DNA from: Streptomyces sp. RP5T | GTDB taxonomy: Bacteria > Actinomycetota > Actinomycetes > Streptomycetales > Streptomycetaceae | Assembly: GCF_003933965.1 (NCBI RefSeq) | Contig: NZ_RSAJ01000006.1 | Coordinates: 1-46,823, forward strand | Direction of reading: 5' to 3' | Length of the DNA stretch: 46,823 nucleotides | Shown: positions 8,015 to 17,340 of the stretch, in pieces | How positions within the stretch are numbered: the first letter of the stretch is position 1 | Layout of the letters: every line of letters starts with the position of its first letter | Program-made: the position numbers and the translations under genes | Notes under the pieces: generated by a model | The model's database searches: none | The model's input: only the letters and a program-made list of their open reading frames with translations | What the model was told of the DNA's origin: nothing

Positions 8015-8983
8015 TCAGACAGCGGTCTTCTCGGGCTCGGCCTTCTCTTCGTCCGCGAGGGCGGCGAGGAAGCGCTCGGCGTCGAGAGCGGCGGAACAGC
8101 CGGTGCCGGCCGCGGTGATCGCCTGGCGGTAGGTGTGGTCGACCACGTCACCGGCGCCGAAGACACCGGTCAGGTTGGTGCGGGTCGAAGGCGCTTCCAC
8201 CTTCAGGTAGCCCTCGTCGTCCAGTTCGAGCTGGCCCTTGAAGAGCTCGGTGCGCGGGTCGTGGCCGATCGCGATGAACAGACCGGTGACCGCCAGGTCC
8301 GAGAGCTCGCCGGTCTTGAGGTTGCGCAGCTTCAGGCCCGAGAGCTTCGGGTCGCCCTGGATCTCGGCGACCTCGCTGTCCCACACGAACTTGATCTTCG
8401 GGTCGGCGAAGGCGCGCTCCTGCATTGCCTTGGACGCGCGGAGCGTGTCACGACGGTGGACGATCGTCACGGACTTCGCGAAGCGCGAGAGGAAGGTCGC
8501 CTCCTCCATCGCGGTGTCACCGCCGCCGATCACAGCGATGTCCTGGTCCTTGAAGAAGAAGCCGTCACAGGTGGCGCACCACGAGACACCGCGGCCGGAG
8601 AGAGCGTCCTCGTTCGGCAGCCCGAGCTTGCGGTGCTGCGAGCCGGTGGTGACGATCACGGCCTTCGCCCGGTGGACCGTGCCCGAGGTGTCGGTGACGG
8701 TCTTGATCTCGCCGGTCAGCTCGACGCTGACGATGTCGTCCGGGACGAGCTCGGCACCGAAGCGCTCCGCCTGGGCGCGCATGTTGTCCATGAGCTCGGG
8801 GCCCATGATGCCGTCCTGGAAGCCGGGGAAGTTCTCCACCTCGGTGGTGTTCATCAGCGCGCCACCGGCGGTGACGGCGCCTTCGAACACCAGCGGCTTC
8901 AGCGACGCGCGCGCGGTGTAGAGCGCCGCCGTGTAGCCGGCGGGCCCGGAGCCGATGATGATCACGTTACGGACGTCGCTCAC
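8015..8983 (-). CDS. trxB: Thioredoxin reductase
   Basis: The 322-residue flavoprotein starts at GTG (complement of 8981-8983). It has the FAD-binding GSGPAG (11-16), the redox centre CATC (136-139), the NADPH-binding GGGDTA (153-158) and the C-terminal FAD motif [10 protein letters not shown]. It transfers electrons from NADPH to thioredoxin. It is the first gene of the trxB-trxA operon and sits behind a SigR-type promoter at 9052-9078, as in S. coelicolor, where disulfide stress induces it. Confidence 0.97.
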   Translation of the reverse strand: MSDVRNVIIIGSGPAGYTAALYTARASLKPLVFEGAVTAGGALMNTTEVENFPGFQDGIMGPELMDNMRAQAERFGAELVPDDIVSVELTGEIKTVTDTSGTVHRAKAVIVTTGSQHRKLGLPNEDALSGRGVSWCATCDGFFFKDQDIAVIGGGDTAMEEATFLSRFAKSVTIVHRRDTLRASKAMQERAFADPKIKFVWDSEVAEIQGDPKLSGLKLRNLKTGELSDLAVTGLFIAIGHDPRTELFKGQLELDDEGYLKVEAPSTRTNLTGVFGAGDVVDHTYRQAITAAGTGCSAALDAERFLAALADEEKAEPEKTAV

Positions 8984-9051
8984 GGCTTGGTTCCTCGTCT
9001 CTGGACTGCGTCGTCGGACCGGTGGAGCCTCTCAGAACTCTCACCCCACCC

Positions 9052-9078
9052 AACGGATCCTAAGGGGCGCGCATTCCC
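9052..9078 (-). promoter_or_regulatory. SigR-type promoter of trxBA
   Basis: On the minus strand GGGAAT (9073-9078) and GTT (9052-9054) are separated by exactly 18 bp, matching the known SigR consensus GGAAT-N18/19-GTT. It lies about 70 bp before the trxB start. S. coelicolor trxBA is a founding SigR target, so disulfide-stress induction is expected here. Confidence 0.85.
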
Positions 9079-9149
9079 GGTGTGTCCGGGCACACGGAGA
9101 GGCCACACCGTACGCATTGCCGCGCAGAACGGAGGTGAAGCGTGAACCC

Positions 9150-10046
9150 TCAGGAACGGGTGTAGGACCGCTTCAGCAGAACCTTCGCGGTGCCGGTTGG
9201 TGCGTTCTTCACGCACGAGGCGTCCACGATGTAGGCGGTGACCCGGGTGCTGTCGGAGGGATCACGGAGCACGACGAGAACCGACTTCGTGCCCTGGTAG
9301 ACGCCGTCCGCGGTCGCGAGCGGCGAGTCACTGCTGTGGATGCCGTTCTGGATGCACGGGGGAACCTCGGGCGTCACCAGGATGCGAGGATCCTTGGAGC
9401 CAGGGACGGTGGCTGCGCCCATGTTGCTGTGCGGAGCCTGAGACGTTCCGCCTCCGGTCTGCTTCTTGGCAAGAAGGTCCGAGACCTGCTTCTCCAGTCC
9501 GCTCGCGGAGAAGGTGTCGGCGGAGGCGGTGGCACGTCCGTGTGACCCGCCGGTGGGCTTGCCGTCGCCCCATGACGACACCAGGACGGAGCCGAGGCCG
9601 AGTGCGGCGACGGTGAAGACAGCGCCGAGGACGGCAACCTTGCGGCGTCCGTTCCTCTTGTGACCCTTGCGGCCCGGGCCGGTCGTGGACGTACGGGCAT
9701 GTCCGGCTGGACGGTCGGTGGCGGACGATGTTTCACGTGAAACACGTGCGCCCTCGATCGGGGCAGGCGCGTTCACGGCTTCAGGAGCGGTTGCCTGGAG
9801 GAGGGCTTCGGCGGCGAGGGCGGCGTCGATCCTGCCGGCGACGTCTGCGGGCATGTGAGGCGGGCCCGGCAGGGTGCCGAGAAGGCCACGGATCTCCTCC
9901 AGCGACGTGTGCACGTCCGCACAGAGTTCGCACTCGTCCAGGTGCCGACGTACGTCCGCTGTCCTGGAGGTGGAGAGGATGCCTTCGGTGAGGTCGGAGA
10001 TTTCCGCGACGTCCGGGTGCCCGTCTGTGCCTGTCGTGGAAGTCAC
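9150..10046 (-). CDS. Zinc-type membrane anti-sigma factor for the adjacent ECF sigma factor
   Basis: The 298-residue protein starts at GTG (complement of 10044-10046) behind GGAGGTGGGCGAGC and overlaps the sigma gene by GTGA. The cytoplasmic N-terminus has the anti-sigma zinc signature H35-x3-C39-x2-C42 (RRHLDECELC). One membrane helix follows at about 137-158 (VAVLGAVFTVAALGLGSVLV), then an extracellular domain of about 140 residues with two cysteines. Position matches RsmA of M. tuberculosis, which holds SigM. Residues 102-106 (VSRET) are encoded by parS site 4, in the linker before the membrane. A longer open frame upstream is the sigma gene's shadow. Confidence 0.85.
   Translation of the reverse strand: MTSTTGTDGHPDVAEISDLTEGILSTSRTADVRRHLDECELCADVHTSLEEIRGLLGTLPGPPHMPADVAGRIDAALAAEALLQATAPEAVNAPAPIEGARVSRETSSATDRPAGHARTSTTGPGRKGHKRNGRRKVAVLGAVFTVAALGLGSVLVSSWGDGKPTGGSHGRATASADTFSASGLEKQVSDLLAKKQTGGGTSQAPHSNMGAATVPGSKDPRILVTPEVPPCIQNGIHSSDSPLATADGVYQGTKSVLVVLRDPSDSTRVTAYIVDASCVKNAPTGTAKVLLKRSYTRS
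9730..9743. other. parS site 4 (perfect, inside the anti-sigma gene)
   Basis: GTTTCACGTGAAAC is read in frame as Val-Ser-Arg-Glu-Thr (residues 102-106) of the anti-sigma factor, in its disordered linker. Confidence 0.93.
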
Positions 10047-10768
10047 GCTCGCCCACCTCCGCCCTTCACTGCGGCTGAATCGCTCGATCCCGCATCCGGC
10101 GGGTCTCCTGACGGAGGTCCCGCTGCGGGTGGGACGGATGTCCCCTGCGTCCGGTTCCTTCCAGCGCCCGCTTCTCTGCCTTCTCCGGGGTTTTCCGGTC
10201 GCAGATGGGTGAGGAGGGGGAGCAGTCTGGCTCTGCCCCGGGCACAGCGGCTCTTCACCGTTCCCGTCGGCACGTCGAGGACGCGAGCCGCTTCGGCCAC
10301 GGGGTAGCCCTGCATGTCCACGAGGACGAGCGCGGCACGCTGGTCGGGCGGGAGCGTGCCGAGGGCTTCCAGGAGCTGGCGGTGGAGGTCGTTGCGCTCC
10401 GCGGGCGCCGAGGCGGACTCGTGCGGCTCCAGGAGCTGCTCCAAGCGCTCGGTGTCGTCCACGGGAGATGTCTTGCGGGAGGCTGCCTTCCTGGCGCGGT
10501 CCAGGCAGGCGTTCACCGTGATCCGGTGCAGCCAAGTCGTGACCGCGGACTGTCCTCGGAAGGTGTGAGCGGCCCGGTAGGCGGACACGAGCGCGTCCTG
10601 AACGGCGTCAGCGGCTTCCTCGCGGTCCCCGAGCGTGCGCAGGGCCACGGCCCAGAGCCGGTCCCGATGCCGCCGCACGAGCTCACCGAAGGCGTCGGGG
10701 TCACCCTCTACGTGACGGGCCAGGAGGTCCTGATCGCTGGTGTCGCCGTACGCGGTGTCATCTGCCAT
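10043..10768 (-). CDS. sigM: ECF RNA polymerase sigma factor, SigM type
   Basis: The 241-residue protein starts at ATG (complement of 10766-10768) with AAGGGGAGGGG upstream. Region 2 is clear (DPDAFGELVRRHRDRLWAVA through FRGQSAVTTWLHRITVNACLD, about residues 23-90) and region 4 has the helix-turn-helix MQGYPVAEAARVLDVPTGTVKSR (about 152-174). A 60-residue Pro/Gly/Ser-rich tail after region 4 is unusual for ECF factors. Its anti-sigma factor follows with a 4-bp overlap, and a pseudokinase, MurJ and DUF6049 gene lie upstream, suggesting an envelope-linked signal. Gene order matches mycobacterial sigM. Confidence 0.9.
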   Translation of the reverse strand: MADDTAYGDTSDQDLLARHVEGDPDAFGELVRRHRDRLWAVALRTLGDREEAADAVQDALVSAYRAAHTFRGQSAVTTWLHRITVNACLDRARKAASRKTSPVDDTERLEQLLEPHESASAPAERNDLHRQLLEALGTLPPDQRAALVLVDMQGYPVAEAARVLDVPTGTVKSRCARGRARLLPLLTHLRPENPGEGREAGAGRNRTQGTSVPPAAGPPSGDPPDAGSSDSAAVKGGGGRA

Positions 10769-10799
10769 CGGACCCCCTCCCCTTGTCTGCGGTGAGTTC

Positions 10800-12515
10800 T
10801 CAGCCGGTGAACTTCACGTTGGTGATGGCCTGCTTGTAGCCGGCATCGCTGTAGTTCGCGGAGTCGGCCCCGGAGTAGGGCATTGCGGTGAGCCACACCA
10901 GGACGTACCGCGACTTCACCTGCTTGCCGACCTTCACCGTGGCCCCGGTGCTGTTCGTCGTGGCCGAACCGATCTTGTCCAGCGAATCCAACGAGGCCGG
11001 CGTGAGCGAGTCCGCCGCGTACAGCTCGACCGTGGTGTGGTTGCCGCCGTAGCGGAACGACAGCGTCGCGGCCGACACGTCCTGAGCGGAACCCAGGTCG
11101 TAGACGATGCCGACGCCGGGCTTGATCACTATCTTCGGACCGTCCTTGTAGCTGCTGGTCCGCCATCCCGTGGTCGTGCTGTTGTCGTACGTCAGCTTCA
11201 CGTCACCGGGATGCTGAGCGTCGCCCTGGGCCACGTACTCCTGGGCGTCCTCGATGCTGAGCGTCTTCGTCGGCTTCGGCGCGGTGCTGTTCTTGTCGCC
11301 GTCGTCGGTCGTCTGGTTCTGGTTCTCGTCCGACTTGCCGCCCTGGTCCATCAGCGCGTCCGCGAGCTGCCAACTGCCGAGGCCGAGCGCGGCGATGAGG
11401 AGAGCGGAGACCGCCCACTTCAGGGCACGGCCCGTGCGGCTCTGCAGCGGCGGCGGAGGAGGCGGTACGGGCTGGGTGACACCGGGGTGCGGCGCCGGCC
11501 GGCCGTACGTGCCCTGCTGGTACGTCGTGCGCTGGTACTCGGGCGGAGCGGTGAACGCCGGCTCCGGCGGGCGGATGCGGGGCATCTCACCGATGGCCTT
11601 GACCAGTTCCTCGGGCGTCGTGCACGCCGACTCGTGGCGGGAGGCGGTCGCGCCGTCGTTGGCGAGCGCCCGCATGGACAGCTCGGACAGCCCCCGGTGG
11701 ACACCCGCCCGCACCTGGTCGGGTGCGATGAGACCGACGTCCTTGGGCAGACCGGCCAGGCCGTAGGCGTCGCTCTCGTACGGCCACCGCTGGGTGAGCG
11801 CGGCGTACAGGAGCGCGCCGATCGCCTCGGTGTCCGTGCGCTGCGGGCTCTCCGAACTGACGCCTCGCAGCGCGGCGTTCACGGCGAGGCCGCGGATGCG
11901 CCACTGGCCACTCGACGTACGCAGGACCGCGTTCGGGTTCAGCCGCAGGTGCGCGAGGCCCTCACGGTGGGCCGCGGCCATGGCGGAGGCGACCTGAGTG
12001 ACCATCTGGTAGGCGTCGTACACCTCCAATGGGCCCGGGGCGAGGAGGGTGGTCAGCTCGGTCGCGTCGGGAAGCCATTCGTGGACGACGTAGACGAGGT
12101 CGTTCTCCTCGACGGCGTCCAGGACCTGGACGAAGCGCGGGTCGCCCAGCAGCGCGGAGGAGCGGGCCGCGGCCAGGACGGAACGCGCTCGCGCGTGGTC
12201 CGCGGGCAGGATGTGCACGCCGACGGCCCGACGGAGTTTCTCGTCGACGGCACGCCAACTGCTGAACCCGTCCAGACGGGTGACGCACTCCTCGAGACGG
12301 TAGCGTCTGGCGAGTTTGTGGCCGCTGTGCAACTCCGGCGATGACGCCTTGCCAGGACTCTCGGTCCCGCCACTCCCCTGTGCCTCGACGTCTTCCGTGT
12401 CCCGCTCCCGGTTCTTGGCGACGCCGTCGGCCGTGGACTGCTCCGCCTTGGCGGTCAGCGGTTTGTCACCGCTGGTGTCTGCCACGTCGACGGCAGCCGT
12501 GCTCCGTTCCGCCAC
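10800..12515 (-). CDS. Membrane pseudokinase with extracellular beta-sandwich domain
   Basis: Starting at GTG (complement of 12513-12515), the product has 571 residues. Residues about 70-310 have the fold of a Ser/Thr kinase, but the key residues are gone: the VAIK lysine position reads VGVHI (98-102), the catalytic loop HRDxKxxN reads HLRLNPNA (189-196) and the DFG region reads IRGLAV. A Pro/Tyr-rich stretch leads to one membrane helix (366-388), then an extracellular domain (about 435-571) resembling a carbohydrate-binding beta-sandwich. In M. tuberculosis the equivalent pseudokinase is fused to MviN; here it is the next gene downstream. It probably acts as a scaffold regulating MurJ. Confidence 0.85.
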   Translation of the reverse strand: MAERSTAAVDVADTSGDKPLTAKAEQSTADGVAKNRERDTEDVEAQGSGGTESPGKASSPELHSGHKLARRYRLEECVTRLDGFSSWRAVDEKLRRAVGVHILPADHARARSVLAAARSSALLGDPRFVQVLDAVEENDLVYVVHEWLPDATELTTLLAPGPLEVYDAYQMVTQVASAMAAAHREGLAHLRLNPNAVLRTSSGQWRIRGLAVNAALRGVSSESPQRTDTEAIGALLYAALTQRWPYESDAYGLAGLPKDVGLIAPDQVRAGVHRGLSELSMRALANDGATASRHESACTTPEELVKAIGEMPRIRPPEPAFTAPPEYQRTTYQQGTYGRPAPHPGVTQPVPPPPPPLQSRTGRALKWAVSALLIAALGLGSWQLADALMDQGGKSDENQNQTTDDGDKNSTAPKPTKTLSIEDAQEYVAQGDAQHPGDVKLTYDNSTTTGWRTSSYKDGPKIVIKPGVGIVYDLGSAQDVSAATLSFRYGGNHTTVELYAADSLTPASLDSLDKIGSATTNSTGATVKVGKQVKSRYVLVWLTAMPYSGADSANYSDAGYKQAITNVKFTG

Positions 12516-12634
12516 CGTCGTTCCCTGCCTCCCCAGTCGTTGCGCGCCGTGCGACGCAGAATCCAATTGTGCCCACAGTCCGCCGCTATGCACGACACAC
12601 GGTGGCGGACGATGGTTGTGCGCGTACCCCTGCC

Positions 12635-14926
12635 TCAGCGCCCCAGACGCCCCCGGACCATGCCGACGAGCGAGTTGAGCTCCTCGATCCGCATCTTGCG
12701 CGCGGCGAGGAAGAAGATCCCGAGCAGAACCGCCCCACCCGCGATGAGAGCGGCGAACGAACCGACGACCCCCTGGCCGATCGAGTGACCGATGCCGTAG
12801 CAGGCCGCTCCGCTGAGCAGCGCCGCCGGGATCGAGGCGATGCAGAGCCGGGCGTAGGTCCGCAGGACGCGGTTGCCGTCCAGGTCGCCGCCGAGGCGCT
12901 TGCGCAGCCGGTTCCAGGCGACGCCGACGCCGATCGCGTAGGCGAGACCGTAGGAGGCGGCCATGCCCGCCACGGCCCAGCGCGGCGGCAGCACTACGTA
13001 ACACAGCGCCGAAGCTCCCGCGTTGACCGCTGCGACGATGACCGTGTTGTAGAAGGGGGTCCGGGTGTCCTCGTAGGCGTAGAAGGCGCGCAGGACGACG
13101 TACTGGACGGAGTAGGGGATCAGGCCGAGGCCGAAGGCCATCAGCATGTACCCCATGTTGGTGGCCTCGCTGGTGCCCGAGGAGCCGAAGATCAGCGTGC
13201 ACATCGGGATGCCGAGGGCGAGGAACCCGAAGGAGATCGGCACGATGGCGACGGCCGTGGTGCGCAGCCCCTGGGAGATGTCGTCGCGGACGGCGCCGCT
13301 GTCCTCCTCGGCCGCCGAGCGGGCCAGGCGCGGCAGCAGAGCCGCCATCAGGGAAACGGTGATGATGGCCTGCGGGAGTCCCCAGATCAGCTGGGCGTTG
13401 GCGTAGGCGGAGAAGCCGGTGCCGTCGACCGGAGAGGCCTTGCCGGACGCGGTGGACAACTGGGTGACGACGAGCGCGCCGGCCTGGTTGGCGAGGACGA
13501 ACAGGACGGTCCACTTGGCGAGGGTCACGGCCTTGCCGAGTCCGTGGCCCCGCCAGTCGAAGCGCAGCCGGAGACGGAACCCGGTCTCGCGCAGGTAGGG
13601 AATCATCGCCAGCGCCTGGACCACGAGTCCGAGCAGAACACCGATACCGAGGAGGCGCTGCCCCTCCGGCGGGATGTTCGTGACCTTCATGCCCGAGTTG
13701 GCCGCGCTGCCGTAGACGAAGATGAACATGCCGAGCGTCACGATGATGACGATGTTGTTCAGGACCGGGGTCCACATCATCGCGCCGAACTTGCCGCGCG
13801 CGTTGAGGATCTGGCCCATCACCACGTGGATGCCCATGAAGAAGATCGAGGGCAGGAAGTAGCGGACGAAGGTGATGCCGACCTCGTTGGCCGCCGGGTC
13901 ACCGGCCACCGAGTCGGACAGCAGCCGGATCAGGAACGGGGCTCCGAGAACGGCGAGGGCGGTCAGAGCGCCGAGCGCCACCATCACCAGGGTCAGCAGC
14001 CGGTTGGCGTAGGCCTCGCCGCCGTCCTCGTCCTCCTTCATGGCGCGCACGAGCTGCGGCACGAACACGGAGTTGAGGCCACCGCCGACGGTGAGGATGT
14101 AGATCATCGTCGGCAGCTGGTAGGCGACCTGGAAGGTGTCACCGAGCAGACCGACACCCAGTGCCGACACGATCAGCGCCGACCGGATGAAACCGGTGAG
14201 GCGCGAGACCATCGTGCCGGCCGCCATCACGGCGCTCGACTTCAGCAGGCCCCCCGCCTTGCCGCCCTTCCTGGCGGCAGCAGCGGGAGCAGCGGGAGCC
14301 ACCGGACCTTCGGGGACCGCCGACGCGGCCACGGTCGGTGCCGTACCCAGGTTCATCGTCTGATCGGCAGAGACCGCGGGCGCCACAGGAGCCTGGTACT
14401 GCGGGGGAGCCGACGGTCCGCCCGGCGCGGGCACCGACGGGGGATCCGTCGGACGGCCGCCCCGCTGCTGCTGGTCGCGGAAGAGGTGGGCGAAGGCGTC
14501 CGGCTCGTGGCGTTCCTCGCCGGCCCGGCTCACGAGGTCGTCGACCCCCACGTACTGCGTGGTGCGCGGGTTGTCGCCGTACGGCAGGTACTGCGTGGGG
14601 CCCTCCGGCTCGGGCGCCGGAGTCTGTGCCCAGACGTTCGGGTCCGGGGCGTGCGGCGAATGGGGCGGCTGAGAGTACAGCGGCTGCTGCGGCTGATAGG
14701 TGCCGGGCGGCGGCGGGGGATGCGCCGCACGGTCGTAGCGGGCCTCGGCTACCGGGTCCTGGGCATGGAGGTCCTGAGCCCGGTAGGGGTCCTGGTCGTA
14801 GGCATCCTGGAGGTACATGTCCGCGGGAGCCTGCGGCGGCACCTGGCCATGCTCGGGCCGCGGCCCCTCGGGGCGACCCGAGTTGTCCGCGCCCTGACCG
14901 CGATCACCGTCGTACGGCGCGTTCAT
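12635..14926 (-). CDS. murJ: Lipid II flippase MurJ/MviN
   Basis: The 763-residue protein starts at ATG (complement of 14924-14926) behind GAGGTGGGG. The first 230 or so residues are a Pro/Gln/Tyr-rich disordered region. From about residue 233 (KSSAVMAAGTMVSRLTGFIR) come the 14 predicted membrane helices of the MOP-superfamily flippase, with conserved features such as VPQLVRAMKEDEDGG and the NARGKFG loop. MurJ moves lipid II across the membrane for peptidoglycan synthesis. It follows the DUF6049 gene by 44 bp and precedes the pseudokinase gene. Unlike the mycobacterial MviN it ends at the membrane domain. Confidence 0.93.
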   Translation of the reverse strand: MNAPYDGDRGQGADNSGRPEGPRPEHGQVPPQAPADMYLQDAYDQDPYRAQDLHAQDPVAEARYDRAAHPPPPPGTYQPQQPLYSQPPHSPHAPDPNVWAQTPAPEPEGPTQYLPYGDNPRTTQYVGVDDLVSRAGEERHEPDAFAHLFRDQQQRGGRPTDPPSVPAPGGPSAPPQYQAPVAPAVSADQTMNLGTAPTVAASAVPEGPVAPAAPAAAARKGGKAGGLLKSSAVMAAGTMVSRLTGFIRSALIVSALGVGLLGDTFQVAYQLPTMIYILTVGGGLNSVFVPQLVRAMKEDEDGGEAYANRLLTLVMVALGALTALAVLGAPFLIRLLSDSVAGDPAANEVGITFVRYFLPSIFFMGIHVVMGQILNARGKFGAMMWTPVLNNIVIIVTLGMFIFVYGSAANSGMKVTNIPPEGQRLLGIGVLLGLVVQALAMIPYLRETGFRLRLRFDWRGHGLGKAVTLAKWTVLFVLANQAGALVVTQLSTASGKASPVDGTGFSAYANAQLIWGLPQAIITVSLMAALLPRLARSAAEEDSGAVRDDISQGLRTTAVAIVPISFGFLALGIPMCTLIFGSSGTSEATNMGYMLMAFGLGLIPYSVQYVVLRAFYAYEDTRTPFYNTVIVAAVNAGASALCYVVLPPRWAVAGMAASYGLAYAIGVGVAWNRLRKRLGGDLDGNRVLRTYARLCIASIPAALLSGAACYGIGHSIGQGVVGSFAALIAGGAVLLGIFFLAARKMRIEELNSLVGMVRGRLGR

Positions 14927-14970
14927 GGTTACCCCACCTCATCGTCCCGGGCCCACCGGCCACGACATCC

Positions 14971-17340
14971 TCAACGGTCCACTCTCTCACCCGTGCCGGA
15001 CGGGTCCGCGCTTTCCGCTTCGGTGTCCGCTGTCAGGTCACTCGGCTGCGCCGGGGTGTCCGCCCCGGGTCCGGTGCCGGGCTCTTCCCTGAGACGGTTC
15101 CCGGGGCCTTCCGGGTTCTCCGGGGCGGCCGCCGTTTCGCCCGCCTCGTCGTCCGGGGCGGGCTGCTCGGCCGCACGGGCGGCCGCGCGCTTGCGCTGGG
15201 TGTACATCCGGAATCCTGCCAGCACCAGCAGCAGGACACCGCCGCCGATGACCAGCATGACCGTGGCCGTGAACTCGGTGACCTTCACGTCGAACCTGAC
15301 GGGCTCGCCGTAGGGCTGGCCGTCCTCCGTGTACAGCTGGGCGATCACCGAGGCCTTGCCGTTGGCGTTGGCCGTCGTGGTGAACTTCACCGTCTGGCTG
15401 TGGCCGCCCGAGACCTCGACGGGTTGCTCGTAGGAGGAGGAACCGCCGATCTCGAGCCGGTTCGGGCTCAGGGAGGTCAGCCGCAGCCTGAGGTGCTCCA
15501 CTCCCTGCACCAGGTTGTTCTGGACCGTCACGGGGATCGTGGCGCTGCGGCCGGAGAGCTTGGTCTCCGACTTGTCGATCAGGCTCACCTGGGAGGTCAG
15601 TTCGTCGAGATAGGCCTCGACGTCGCTGCGGAAACTGCTCGCCTCGGTGGCGCGGCCCCGCCATGACGTGGACATCTCGCGGTTCACGGCCCGCCCGAAG
15701 GGGGTCACGACACGGGACTGGTCGGAGAGGATCACCTTGAAGTTGTCGAGCTTGTTCTGCGTGCTCGCGAGCTGCTGGAAGGCCCACTTCGGCAGTTCCT
15801 GCCTGCGCAGCGCGGCGGGGTAGGCGGAGGCGGAGGGCACCTTGGTGGTGGCCTCGGGGTCGGGCTTGGCCGCGGCCGCCGCGGTGAGCTTCTGGGGCTG
15901 TGACCAGGTCCCGCCCTGCAGCGCGGTGATCGCCTGGGCCATGGCGGCGGCCTGGCTCCCCGAGGGCATGCGCTGCGGAGCGACGACGATGCTGCGCTGC
16001 TTGTCCGTCTGGAGGTCGAGAGCGAGGCTCTGGGCGAGGAACCGCTGGATGGCGAGCGTGGCGGAGGAGGCCCTCGTCAGATCGCCCTGGAAGGCCGTGG
16101 ACAGCCGCGCGTCCGCCACGACCGCCGTGGTGCCGCCGCCGATGGGACGGGCCGCGGAAGGCGTGTAGGACAGCCCGGCGGTCTCCTGGAGGCTGTCGCT
16201 GCGGGCGATCACCTTGTCGGCGCCGGCGGAGGTGGCGACCTTGACGATCGACGGGTCCACCGCGCCGTTCACCGGCCAGGCGAAGTCGGTGCTCGGTGTG
16301 ACGTGGAGCACGGTCTTCACCGTGGTCGCCGCGACGTCGGTGGCCTCGTCGAGGTGGCTGAGCGAGCCGGTGACGCTGGTGCCGTTGTGGGCGAGGGAAG
16401 CGAGGTCGGGATCGGCGAACGGAAGCGCGACGACCTCCTTGCCCTCCACTGCCTGCTGCAGCCTGGCCAGCCACTGCTTGGCGAGTGCCTGGTGTGTGCC
16501 CGGGCTGGTGGTGTCGCCGGCACCCTGGATCCGGTAGCTGCGGGTCATCGCGTCGACGGAGGCCAGCAGATCCGGGTCGATCACCCAGGTGACGTCCAGG
16601 TTCTCGCCCAGCGACAGCATCCGGTCCAGCCGGCCGCCCGCGGAGATCTCCTCGGCGAGGTCGTCGTTGAGGAAGACCGGCGTCTGCTGGGCGTTCGAGC
16701 CGGTCTCCGCCGTCATGTGCGCGGTGGAGATCAGCGGCCACAGGAACGTCGTCCTGGTCCTGGTGTCCGCCTCGTCGGCCTGCCACGGCAGGAAGGTCCG
16801 CTGGATGCCCAGCGGCTGGTCCCACGCCTGGGCCGCGGTCCTGCCCGACACGGAGACGGCGAACTGGTAGACGCCGGCGTCACCGAGGTCCAGCTCGTCG
16901 ACCGGCACGGAGATGGAGAAGGGCTCGGACACCCCGGGGGTCAGCTTCGCGAACTTCGCCTCGTACTTGCCGCCGACTTCGGAGCCCGTGAGGCCCTGGA
17001 GGGAGTCCTTGTCGTCGGCGAGGGTGTCGATCGACGAGCGGGTGTTGAGTTCCGGGCCCACCTGCAGTCCCACATGGGCGGCCGTGACGGCCTGCTTGCC
17101 GTTGTTGGTCACTGTCCCGGACACCGTGAGCGTGTCACCTTCCGTAGGCACGCTGGGGCTCAGCGTGTCGACAGCGACGGACACCGAACCGGTGTCGTCG
17201 GCGGCCTGAGCGGGTGCCGCGGCGGAAAGCTGGCACAGACCGGCCAGCAGTGGGGCCCCTGCGAGCAGGGCTCCGGTACGCCGCAGCCAGCGGCGGGCAG
17301 GTGAGGGACTCGTCCCCTGGAAGTCTGCCGCCTCGGCCAC
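14971..17340 (-). CDS. Secreted, membrane-anchored DUF6049-type protein
   Basis: The 789-residue protein starts at GTG (complement of 17338-17340). A signal peptide occupies about residues 1-47 (twin Arg, hydrophobic core, AQA before the cleavage site). A large extracellular region follows, beginning and ending with Ig-like beta domains (TLTVSGTVTNNGKQAVTAAH and IPVTVQNNLVQGVEHLRLRL). One membrane helix lies near the C-terminus (TATVMLVIGGGVLLLVLAGF), then a charged cytoplasmic tail. I recognise it as the actinobacterial family at the position of Rv3909, upstream of mviN. Its function is unknown; the invariable link to murJ suggests an envelope role. Confidence 0.82.
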   Translation of the reverse strand: MAEAADFQGTSPSPARRWLRRTGALLAGAPLLAGLCQLSAAAPAQAADDTGSVSVAVDTLSPSVPTEGDTLTVSGTVTNNGKQAVTAAHVGLQVGPELNTRSSIDTLADDKDSLQGLTGSEVGGKYEAKFAKLTPGVSEPFSISVPVDELDLGDAGVYQFAVSVSGRTAAQAWDQPLGIQRTFLPWQADEADTRTRTTFLWPLISTAHMTAETGSNAQQTPVFLNDDLAEEISAGGRLDRMLSLGENLDVTWVIDPDLLASVDAMTRSYRIQGAGDTTSPGTHQALAKQWLARLQQAVEGKEVVALPFADPDLASLAHNGTSVTGSLSHLDEATDVAATTVKTVLHVTPSTDFAWPVNGAVDPSIVKVATSAGADKVIARSDSLQETAGLSYTPSAARPIGGGTTAVVADARLSTAFQGDLTRASSATLAIQRFLAQSLALDLQTDKQRSIVVAPQRMPSGSQAAAMAQAITALQGGTWSQPQKLTAAAAAKPDPEATTKVPSASAYPAALRRQELPKWAFQQLASTQNKLDNFKVILSDQSRVVTPFGRAVNREMSTSWRGRATEASSFRSDVEAYLDELTSQVSLIDKSETKLSGRSATIPVTVQNNLVQGVEHLRLRLTSLSPNRLEIGGSSSYEQPVEVSGGHSQTVKFTTTANANGKASVIAQLYTEDGQPYGEPVRFDVKVTEFTATVMLVIGGGVLLLVLAGFRMYTQRKRAAARAAEQPAPDDEAGETAAAPENPEGPGNRLREEPGTGPGADTPAQPSDLTADTEAESADPSGTGERVDR

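Noticed and set aside
10047..10535. Upstream extension of the anti-sigma reading frame
   Set aside because: It overlaps the sigM coding sequence in another frame; the GTG at 10046 has the proper GGAGG and gives GTGA coupling.
12341..15313. 990-codon plus-strand ORF over murJ and the pseudokinase gene
   Set aside because: The minus strand carries unmistakable genes across the whole interval; the plus-strand product is Arg/Gly/Asp-rich shadow.
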